From Pontiella desulfatans (GTDB lineage Bacteria > Verrucomicrobiota > Kiritimatiellia > Kiritimatiellales > Pontiellaceae): 64,000 bases of DNA. The stretch is taken from contig NZ_CAAHFG010000001.1 in NCBI RefSeq assembly GCF_900890425.1, positions 2,852,001 through 2,916,000 on the forward strand, read 5' to 3'. A program made the position numbers and the translations under genes. The notes under the pieces are model-generated. The model saw only the letters and a program-made list of their open reading frames with translations. It did no database searches and was not told the DNA's origin. The stretch's first letter is position 1. Every line of letters starts with the position of its first letter. This document shows, piece after piece, positions 8,764 to 15,180 of this stretch.

Positions 8764-9154
8764 GAAACATCTCCATTCTGAATAGTTGAATTCATAGAGA
8801 TGAGCGGCAGAAACAGACTGGATGTTTCATCCAGCAGCGGTTTTTAGGGCAAAACTGCTGTCAAAACGTCCCTCCCGTGAAATTCTTCTTGTTAAAATTA
8901 CACGCACCTACTGGCTTCAGACAATGCAACCACCAAAAACCGCGCGATTTGGTGAAAAATCTGTTCGCTACGGTGGGATTATGGAGCCTTACAGCCTGGT
9001 TGGTGATTTTGTACTGAGTAAGAAAACCATCCAGATGCCCGATCCATAGGAGGGCAAATCCCTTGTCATTTGGGAGACCGCTTAATGATGTAGATTGCTT
9101 GAACAACACCGACGAGAAAACAAGTCTGATGATGAAAGTGATGCCTGTAGCAGT
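8764..9154. other. Intergenic segment, about 390 bp, with two inverted repeats and no gene seen
   Basis: No frame here has a credible start, ribosome site and protein-like composition; an 82-residue frame on the minus strand (8861-9109) has none of these. Two inverted repeats stand out: CTGGATG-TTT-CATCCAG at 8818-8834, just upstream of the wHTH gene, and CACCAAA-N10-TTTGGTG at 8931-8954. Either could be an operator. Neither is followed by a T-run that would make it a clear terminator. Confidence 0.5.
8818..8834 (-). promoter_or_regulatory. Perfect 7-bp inverted repeat upstream of wHTH gene, possible operator
   Basis: CTGGATG and CATCCAG flank a 3-base loop, 55 bases upstream of the ATG at 8763. 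Its place between a wHTH gene and its presumed promoter suggests an autoregulatory site; this is inferred from position only. Confidence 0.35.
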
Positions 9155-9574
9155 CTAAACGTAGTGTAAGGACGCTCTGTCCTTTTCTTCCGATATGGAA
9201 TCACGGGTGGCTGTTGCGTAACTTCTGAGCATTCTTGCCATCTTCTGTAACATGCTGGAGCATCGGCTGGAGAACACCCAGCCGGAGCGGTAGCCGTATG
9301 TAGGATTAAAGTGGCTGATGCGTTTGATAATGCCCAGCTTCTTGAGCTTCGCGCGGACGATATCGAGGATTCGAGAAGAGATTTCGTATCGAGATGAAAT
9401 ATCCGTGCTGGACAGAAGGAACTGGTTGTCGGCGTACTTGATCTCAAGCCAGATGGCTACAAAAGCCCGCTGGTGATTGCGGTTGTCCGGAAAGAAAATA
9501 CGGGCGAGATCGTCAAGACCTGAAATCCGTCGCGCCAAAGCCGGGTTCATCTCAATCTTTGTTCTTACCGGCAT
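9155..9574 (-). CDS. Small winged-helix DNA-binding protein, hypothetical
   Basis: A 139-residue protein with a likely winged helix: NQFLLSSTDISSRYEISSRILDIVRAKLKKLGIIKRISHFNP reads as helix, turn, recognition helix and wing (roughly residues 50-93). It has no known enzymatic motif. ATG 9574 follows AGAGGTGA at seven bases; the 5' end overlaps the upstream gene by 23 bases, so the two are translationally coupled. It is the last gene of a three-gene operon. Small wHTH proteins of this kind are common on plasmids and integrative elements as copy-number or transcription regulators; the exact job is unknown. Confidence 0.6.
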   Translation of the reverse strand: MPVRTKIEMNPALARRISGLDDLARIFFPDNRNHQRAFVAIWLEIKYADNQFLLSSTDISSRYEISSRILDIVRAKLKKLGIIKRISHFNPTYGYRSGWVFSSRCSSMLQKMARMLRSYATATRDSISEEKDRASLHYV

Positions 9575-9920
9575 AGGGATTCACCTCTCGGAATGATGGT
9601 TCCGTCAACGCCCGCTGCCGCTGGATAAAGCGATCATGGGCGATGATCAGGGCATCCTGACGAAACCCCGTTCCGAGCTGTTTCTCGATGAAGATGATGG
9701 TCTCGTAGGCGGATACGTAAATATCATTGAAAAGTCGCCAGAATCGCCATCGCACACCCTGGCGGGTCAGCTTGAAGAGACGTTCTACGTGTTCCCCATA
9801 GTTACCCCGCAGCACGAAGTAGAACGGCGAGTCAAACGTTCGTTCGATCCAGACCGCGTCCTGGTCGATGAGTTTCTGAAGCCGCTCCAGGAAGGCTTTG
9901 TCCTTTTCATTGAGCTTCAT
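9552..9920 (-). CDS. Hypothetical 122-residue protein of the zinc-ribbon/wHTH operon
   Basis: I do not recognise this family. The protein is largely helical with an aromatic-rich centre (WIERTFDSPFYFVLRGNYGEH and WRFWRLFNDIYVSAYETI) and no cysteines, signal peptide or membrane segment. It overlaps both neighbours, by four bases upstream (ATG 9920 against the stop at 9917) and 23 bases downstream, so the three genes form a tight operon. The aromatic centre may be a nucleic-acid or protein contact; that is a guess. Confidence 0.6.
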   Translation of the reverse strand: MKLNEKDKAFLERLQKLIDQDAVWIERTFDSPFYFVLRGNYGEHVERLFKLTRQGVRWRFWRLFNDIYVSAYETIIFIEKQLGTGFRQDALIIAHDRFIQRQRALTEPSFREVNPYAGKNKD

Positions 9921-10687
9921 TTCCCTGCCAGGCGAAGCCTGCCTCCCTCTATCTGTTCGATCTCCAGCAGTCCCTCGTGCTCCAGGAATATGGCCGTGAC
10001 AAACCGGAATATCTTATCGAGCTTCGCGTCCTCAATGAGTTGACGTATGCCTTCGAACTCGACGACGCAGCCCTGAACCAGGGCCATTAGGTGATGGCGG
10101 TAGACCTCAAGGTCGAAGTGTTCCGCGACTGCTTGGCGCAGCTCATCGGGAACGACGGAAGCGATGATGGCGTTCAGATCCATCTCCAGCCCCGGCACCT
10201 GATCGATCGACATAGGCTCACACATCACAAGAGGATCTGAGTGCGTGTGTCGGAACATCTGCCGAGACATTTCCTGTTTTCGGCGCTTCTGGTCCCGCGA
10301 CGCCTGCATCTTTTCCCGAAAGTAGGCCGCGTTGAAGACTTTGATCTCAACATTGTAGATGGATCGCACAGGTTGACGGCACCGTGGACACCAGTAGTGG
10401 CATACCTTCAGAACCAGCTTGGATTCGCAATCCGGACAGGTCTGAAATACCAGCGTAGGATCGACCTGTGACGAACAGTTTGCGCACACAGCGAGCGCAT
10501 CGCGTACCATTTGAAGTTCCGGCTCCCCGCATTCAGGGCAGAGCTTCTGAAACAGTACAACTGCGTAGAATAGATCCCTTGCACGAGTCTGGAGTGTAGC
10601 GATGCGGCTCTCGACCTCTCGGAATGCCATAAGGAGTGGGTTGCTTCGCGGCATGCAAATGTTCTCGTCGTATTGAGCTTCGATCAT
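9917..10687 (-). CDS. Zinc-ribbon protein (four CxxC knuckles), hypothetical
   Basis: Residues ~50-103 carry four CxxC pairs (CPEC, CANC, CPDC, CPRC) plus a single Cys96, a tandem treble-clef/zinc-ribbon arrangement that should bind two zinc ions. Before it is a helical segment with EVESRIATLQTRARDLF. After it are a Lys/Arg/Gln-rich helix (REKMQASRDQKRRKQEM) and a helical C-terminal domain rich in acidic and hydrophobic residues. The protein is cytosolic. ATG 10687 has AAGGA four bases upstream. It leads the three-gene operon ending at 9155. Zinc-ribbon proteins of this type bind nucleic acids or act as scaffolds; no specific function can be assigned. Confidence 0.65.
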   Translation of the reverse strand: MIEAQYDENICMPRSNPLLMAFREVESRIATLQTRARDLFYAVVLFQKLCPECGEPELQMVRDALAVCANCSSQVDPTLVFQTCPDCESKLVLKVCHYWCPRCRQPVRSIYNVEIKVFNAAYFREKMQASRDQKRRKQEMSRQMFRHTHSDPLVMCEPMSIDQVPGLEMDLNAIIASVVPDELRQAVAEHFDLEVYRHHLMALVQGCVVEFEGIRQLIEDAKLDKIFRFVTAIFLEHEGLLEIEQIEGGRLRLAGK

Positions 10688-10743
10688 GCATTCCTTAAGG
10701 TCGCGACGCTTATAAAGGTTTCGGTGGGGAATGTCCTGTCAGA

Positions 10744-10762
10744 CCATTCGCTCAATGAATGG
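10744..10762. promoter_or_regulatory. Inverted repeat CCATTC-N7-GAATGG upstream of zinc-ribbon operon
   Basis: A perfect 6-bp inverted repeat with a 7-base loop lies about 57 bases upstream of the first start codon of the operon. It may be an operator or leader hairpin. No T-run follows, so a terminator is less likely. Confidence 0.3.
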
Positions 10763-10820
10763 ATTCCACAATTATTAGCGAAAAAAAAAGTCAATGTGAT
10801 GCAAATGCGTTTTTAGCATT

Positions 10821-11050
10821 CATCCAGACAGGTCGGCCCGGTTGGACAGCAATGCGAACCTCTCTAAAACGACTCTCCATCCGACTCGGTACCGATCAGG
10901 ATAGTAATGCGAACTTGGAATCCTGAAAATTAAGTTTCGTGTTGATAATGACTTGCAACAAAAAAGTGCGAAACCGGATCAAAACGACCCGATTTTCGCT
11001 TTTTGAACGATCATCCAGATCGGTACTCCTGACTGGATAGCGATGCGAAC
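10821..11050 (+). repeat. Three degenerate ~38-bp repeats ending in ATGCGAAC
   Basis: Copies lie at 10821-10859, 10878-10914 and 11012-11050. Each begins CATCC, has an internal partly self-complementary stretch with CGG, then a GGAYAG block, and ends RATGCGAAC. Copy 2 contains the perfect palindrome TCGGTACCGA; copy 3 has ATCCAG...CTGGAT arms. They fill an otherwise empty ~390-bp gap between the toxin-antitoxin pair and the zinc-ribbon operon. They could be REP-like hairpins, iteron or attachment-like sites, or remnants of cassette recombination sites. Unequal spacing argues against CRISPR or simple tandem iterons. Confidence 0.55.
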
Positions 11051-11078
11051 TCACCCTCCTCTACAACCCCAGTCTAAA

Positions 11079-11411
11079 TTACACCGCCACGGCTTCACTT
11101 TTACGAATATCATCGAACTGATTGATTAGAACATCGCCATCATCGAAGTGAGCAACGATCCTAAGTTCTCCACCCATAGCAAAAAGAATCTTGCGCAACG
11201 TGCTAATATAGATATCCGACTGACTTTCAAACTTTGAAACTGCAGCCTGATTAACATGCAGCTCCTTGGCCAGCTCCTCCTGAGTCAATTCCATAGCCTG
11301 GCGTAACTCTTTTAGAGCCAGTTCATTTTTCAGGACCTCAGTCTTGATTTTTATTTTTTCCAGGCGCTCTTCGGGCATATCGGCTAATAGCTTTTTGAAT
11401 GACTTACTCAT
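11079..11411 (-). CDS. higA: HigA-type antitoxin, XRE-family HTH
   Basis: This 110-residue protein carries an XRE helix-turn-helix at ~40-75 (LTQEELAKELHVNQAAVSKFESQ), the signature of HigA-like antitoxins that bind both the toxin and the operator. The start at 11411 overlaps the toxin stop by four bases, giving the toxin-first order typical of higBA. It should neutralise the upstream mRNA interferase and repress the palindrome in the promoter at 11780-11807. The symbol is by family and order, not proven orthology. Confidence 0.85.
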   Translation of the reverse strand: MSKSFKKLLADMPEERLEKIKIKTEVLKNELALKELRQAMELTQEELAKELHVNQAAVSKFESQSDIYISTLRKILFAMGGELRIVAHFDDGDVLINQFDDIRKSEAVAV

Positions 11412-11767
11412 AGCAAACCCTCCTTCTCTAATTCTTCCATATGTTTATCGTATATCTTATCCGCCTGAGGAACGAATTCATCGTACCAACGGTTATTACC
11501 AACCTTATTTCCGCCAATCAACAGGATCGCACATCGTCTGGAATCAAAGGCATATAATACCCGATACGGGTCACCTGCATGCTGAACCCTCAACTCACGC
11601 ATATGACTATGCTTGGATCCAGCTATTCCCGAGCTGAATGGAAACGGGAGAGATGGCCCCTTTTCGCCAAGCAGATTTACAGTAGCCACAACGTCATCCT
11701 GCACAGCTTCGGAAAGCGATTCCCACCAGCCCTCAAATTCATCCGTATATTCGACATCCCATTTCAT
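11408..11767 (-). CDS. higB: HigB/RelE-family toxin (Gp49-like)
   Basis: The protein has the RelE/HigB fold signatures: DVEYTDEFEGWWESLSEAVQD, the conserved MRELRVQHAGDPYRVLYAFDSRR strand pair, and ILLIGGNKVGNNRWYDEFVPQAD, ending in an acidic helix. Such toxins cleave mRNA on the ribosome. The frame opens at 11782, but that ATG lies inside the predicted -10 box, so I place the start at ATG 11767 (MKWDVEY), which would give an almost leaderless mRNA. About 119 residues, normal for the family. It sits beside mobile DNA, as such modules usually do. Confidence 0.85.
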   Translation of the reverse strand: MKWDVEYTDEFEGWWESLSEAVQDDVVATVNLLGEKGPSLPFPFSSGIAGSKHSHMRELRVQHAGDPYRVLYAFDSRRCAILLIGGNKVGNNRWYDEFVPQADKIYDKHMEELEKEGLL

Positions 11768-11779
11768 AACGGCGCTCAA

Positions 11780-11807
11780 CATATAACCTTAGAGTTATAT
11801 TTGTCAA
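11780..11807 (-). promoter_or_regulatory. higBA promoter with embedded palindromic operator
   Basis: Read on the minus strand, TTGACA (11807-11802) and TATATG (11785-11780) are separated by 16 bases, a good sigma70-type promoter. The palindrome ATATAAC-N6-GTTATAT (11781-11800) fills the spacer and -10 box. A HigA-type repressor bound here would block RNA polymerase, the usual autoregulation of type II toxin-antitoxin operons. Confidence 0.6.
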
Positions 11808-12028
11808 TCATATGTTTTTATTGCTCTCCCGATCTCTGCTTTTCGGTAGCCCGAACAGCATCCTTCAGGTAAATTTTGCAGCTTTGCTGATTTCTTAGGG
11901 GTGCGAAAAGGTATCGCCTCCCATAAGTTCATTATTGATAGCAAGTTTTGAGGATTATTATTTTGGGTAAGACAAACGATAATTTTAGATTTTTGCAGGT
12001 GGTATTCATCCTTCTTTCGAGGTTTTAC

Positions 12029-12349
12029 ATGCCTAGATATGATGTGCGGATTCAGATTCTTAAATATCAGATTAAAATGCTTCGTGATCGGATTGATGAT
12101 CCACGAATCATCACGGAGAAAGAGGAGCGTACGGAATTGATGCGACTTGGAGCTTTGATCGACCATGACATCTCCGATGTGATGCTGGTGGTTAAGCCTA
12201 AAACCTATCGCACTTGGCAGCGAAAGAAAGCGGGTAAAAAACCGAAGCGCAAAGGGGGACGACCGGAAACGGAAGCAGGAACGATCCAATTGATTCTTAA
12301 ACTCGTCACAGAAAACCTTGGCTGGGGATACAAAAGAATATTTGGAGAA
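12029..12349 (+). pseudogene. Integrase-type (IS3/IS481-like) transposase, N-terminal fragment cut by an IS4 element
   Basis: This is the only accepted coding sequence on the plus strand. ATG 12029 has GAGG upstream and begins MPRYDVRIQILKYQIKMLR, followed by a helix-turn-helix region (YRTWQRKKAGKKP) and ENLGWGYKRIFGE, the typical lead-in to an rve integrase catalytic core. The frame then enters the IS4 terminal repeat at 12350, so the whole DDE core is lost. The rest of the gene is not found on the other side of the IS (after 13809), which means sequence beyond the insertion point was also lost. Confidence 0.75.
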
Positions 12350-13809
12350 CACTGTCATCCCATAGAGAACGCTAATGAAGTATAAGCGCCCGTTTTTGTT
12401 AAGGTTTTTGATGTTCGGTTCATTTAGTCGATTTCGATTTTTTATCGAAGGTTAATGATGGTTCCCCGTTTTAAACAGTTGGCTGTCCCACAGCTTTTAG
12501 ACGAACCCCGGCAGATACGCCTGTTCCGGTGCTCCTCTGATACGACTGGGTGGTTTGGCTGTCCCATAGGATTCCAGCAAGGCCGTCAGATCCCAGCGTC
12601 GCCACAGCGCGGCGCGCACAACGGTAAAGAGACGCTTGAAGCTGTGTCCCCACCCGTGCATGAACGCCAGGCAGCGCATGAGCAGATGCACCAGCAGCCC
12701 CGTCCAGACCTGCCAGCGAACGGCGTTGGCGCTGTAGCCGAGGAAGTCGGAGAGCTGGAGCGTCTGCTTGATCTCTTTGAAAAATACCTCGATGTCCCAT
12801 CGGCAACGGTAGAGTTCAGCGATCGTCCACGCGCTCCACTCCATGTGGTTGGTCATGAAGACCATTTCGACATCTTTGCCGTTGATCTCCACGAGGGCAA
12901 CGACGCGGCGCAGCTCGCTCGGGTAGGCCTCCTTCGATTTTTCGAGCGCCATCTCAATCACCTCGTCGCGAATGATGCGCTTGTGTCCGGTAGTTTCGAG
13001 CGTGCGCACCACATCGTATTGCATGTTGTCCTTGGCCCGGCCTACCCACCAGATGCCGCGCTCCGTCAGTTCGTAGAGATGCCCGAATTTCGTGTAAGCC
13101 TTGTCGAACACGGCGATTTCACCGGATTTGAGCCCTGCGCACAACGCCTGCGCCTTGGTGCTATCATGGTGCTTCGCCGTATCAACGATGGCGCACCGGG
13201 GCAGAAAGCTCTGCAGGTCGAGGCGCAGATGACACTTGGCCGCGGCTTTGCGACGGCGGTGCTTCGCCCAGTCCATGCAGTTGGCGACCAGTTGGACCGT
13301 GGTCGAGTCCATCGCATGGATCGCCTTGCTGAAGCGCCGAAGGTATCCGCGCCGAACTTTGCCTTTCGCGAAGCCCGGAACCGTATCCATCAGATGCTTC
13401 ATCATGCTCCAGTAGAGTTCTTCAGCCATGTCCGCGCTGCGGACCCTGTTCGCATGGCTCAGGTTGTTGCGCGAAGGAGGAACTGCACCTCGTATAGTCG
13501 AGAGCGCCGCCGCATTCATCTGGAGCGCGTCGCACACATCATTGAGTCCAAGCGCGTGCGAGAAGTGGGCGTACATCAACGAAACCACATGGCTCCACGG
13601 CGTGTACGTCCGGCATCGGGCGTCTACGCCATGCTTCTTCGCAAGGTTCGACACCATGTGTCCGGGAATCAGATTGCACATTTGTTTCAAGGTAGTATAC
13701 CTATGTCCGGCTGGTTTGTGTTTTTGTCTTTGTTTTTTCATACCCTCCGAGTGGAGGATTTAAGACGCACTTACCAGCCTTTTTATTTAAGAGCTATGGG
13801 ATGACAGTG
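12350..13809 (-). mobile_element. IS4-family insertion sequence, copy 1 (1,460 bp)
   Basis: The element is bounded by 16-bp perfect terminal inverted repeats (CACTGTCATCCCATAG at the left and its complement at the right) and carries a single transposase gene on the minus strand. A second copy lies at 26406-27865 with the same length. The flanks show no target duplication: the left is ...TTTGGAGAA and the right is ACTTGGATT.... Together with the missing 3' half of the interrupted transposase, this indicates a deletion or recombination after insertion. Confidence 0.9.
12497..13741 (-). CDS. IS4-family DDE transposase, copy 1
   Basis: The 414-residue protein has an N-terminal DNA-binding domain and an RNaseH-like core: Asp145 in AMDSTTV, Asp213 in VFDKAYT, and the IS4 signature Y-(2)-R-(3)-E-(6)-K at Tyr311, Arg314, Glu318 and Lys325 (YRCRWDIEVFFKEIK). 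All catalytic residues are present, so the enzyme should be active. It differs from copy 2 at residue 208 (Glu here, Lys there) near the second Asp. Confidence 0.92.
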   Translation of the reverse strand: MKKQRQKHKPAGHRYTTLKQMCNLIPGHMVSNLAKKHGVDARCRTYTPWSHVVSLMYAHFSHALGLNDVCDALQMNAAALSTIRGAVPPSRNNLSHANRVRSADMAEELYWSMMKHLMDTVPGFAKGKVRRGYLRRFSKAIHAMDSTTVQLVANCMDWAKHRRRKAAAKCHLRLDLQSFLPRCAIVDTAKHHDSTKAQALCAGLKSGEIAVFDKAYTKFGHLYELTERGIWWVGRAKDNMQYDVVRTLETTGHKRIIRDEVIEMALEKSKEAYPSELRRVVALVEINGKDVEMVFMTNHMEWSAWTIAELYRCRWDIEVFFKEIKQTLQLSDFLGYSANAVRWQVWTGLLVHLLMRCLAFMHGWGHSFKRLFTVVRAALWRRWDLTALLESYGTAKPPSRIRGAPEQAYLPGFV

Positions 13810-13911
13810 ACTTGGATTTCTACCCTTTGATTTTTTCGTTTTTGCACTCACATTGATCATTCGACCGGAACTGAGAATTTCCTCGAGTTTTTCATCCCTT
13901 CTTCCTCTGTC

Positions 13912-15077
13912 CTATTTAGCGGGGAGTTTGGCGCCGACGCTTTTGAGGTATTTCAAATCGTCCGCCTGCAACACCTTCGAACCGAGCATGCTCGTTTGAC
14001 CGTTGGCTGTTTTGATGGTCAGAATTGTTTTGCCTTTCGGGTTCACGAAAATATCGGCGAGCGATCCTTCCATCTCCTGCTTTTTTCCTTTAGCCCAAAC
14101 CCGGCTTTCAAACGTTTTGCCGGCAGGCATCAGGTGGGCGCTGGATTTCTTCGTAGATACAGCGGGTTTCTGTGCCGGGTTTTTACGGACCGCCGCACTA
14201 CCGGTCAGTTTCTCAACCGGCAGGTTGCGGAGATTCCGATAGGGGCGCAGCTTGCTATTTGCGTTGGCTTCGGGATCATACAGAGGGTTGGGACGACGCT
14301 GATATTTTAGCGGCACGACTTCGTCGATTATGACGTCGATTTGCTTAACCAGCTCCTGCGCTTTTTCCGGCATCTTTTCGGCGAGATCGTTTTTCTCTTC
14401 GATATCCTGCGCGATGTTGTAGAGCTCGAGATAGCCCTGATCGTCATAGATCAACTTGTAATCGCCTTTTCGAATCGCACTGCGAGGATCGCCGGCTTTA
14501 TGCCAGAAGAAGGTATCGCGGGTGTATTGATTGGCTTTGTTTTTCGGATCTTCGAGCAGCGGAAAAATCGATTGCCCGTCCAACCTCATTGCGTCCAAAT
14601 CGCCGGCTTGTCCCACCACATTCATAATGGTCGGGAACATATCTTCGATGCCAATCGGCAGATCGCAGAATGTGTTCGGCTTAATTTTACCAGGCCAGTA
14701 GGCGATAAACGGAACGCGCACGCCGCCTTCTGCAACAGCTTGGGAAAGGATTGCTGCGAACCGTCGAACACCCCTTTTTCATTCACCTTGAAACCATTTT
14801 TGTGGCTGTGCTTACCGGTCAGAATGGTGGCGCGACTCGGCCCGCAGATCGAATTACCCACCATACAACGGTTAAACCGCATTCCATCAGCCGCAAGCTG
14901 GTCAAGGTGCGCGGTCGGTGCGACTTTCGCAAGGATTCCACCGTAAGCACTGATCGCCTGGGTGGCATGATCGTCCGTAAAAATAAAAACTATATTCGGT
15001 CGCGCGGCCGAGTGGGCAGTCATCACCATCCCCGCAAAACAGACTGTCCAAAAAATTAATTGTTCACACCGCTTCAT
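13912..15077 (-). pseudogene. S1 sulfatase with internal deletion and frameshift; SHD1-like C-terminal tail
   Basis: The 5' part (from ATG 15077, with GGAGG upstream) encodes a signal peptide, the NIVFIFTDDH metal site and the formylglycine motif CGPSR. At about 14723-14733 the frame breaks. The second part, in another frame, resumes at EGGVRVPFIAYWPGK, so several hundred central residues, including the GKWHL region and the second metal-binding half, are gone. The C-terminus carries an extra ~70-residue domain like SLA1-homology domain 1 (FESRVWAKGKKQEMEGSLADIF...ADDLKYLKSVG), known from PVC secreted proteins. It cannot make an active sulfatase. It lies next to IS copy 1. Confidence 0.85.
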
Positions 15078-15180
15078 ACAGCCTCCATATCCACAATCGT
15101 TCTTTCCTTTAATTTTCCATCAAGCATCCGGTCAATATGATCGCTCAATTCACCCAATGAAATTTCGGTATACATTTCCA

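Noticed and set aside
8861-9109. Possible 82-residue gene on the minus strand
   Set aside because: It has no ribosome site, no domain and no link to neighbouring genes; treated as intergenic.
10821-11050. CRISPR-like array
   Set aside because: There are only three copies, they are unequally spaced, the repeats differ internally, and no cas genes are nearby.
12455-13804. Long plus-strand open frame (449 residues) over IS copy 1, also present at 26511-27860 over copy 2
   Set aside because: It is the mirror of the transposase gene, produced by GC-rich codons; the sense frame carries the full DDE and Y-R-E-K motifs.
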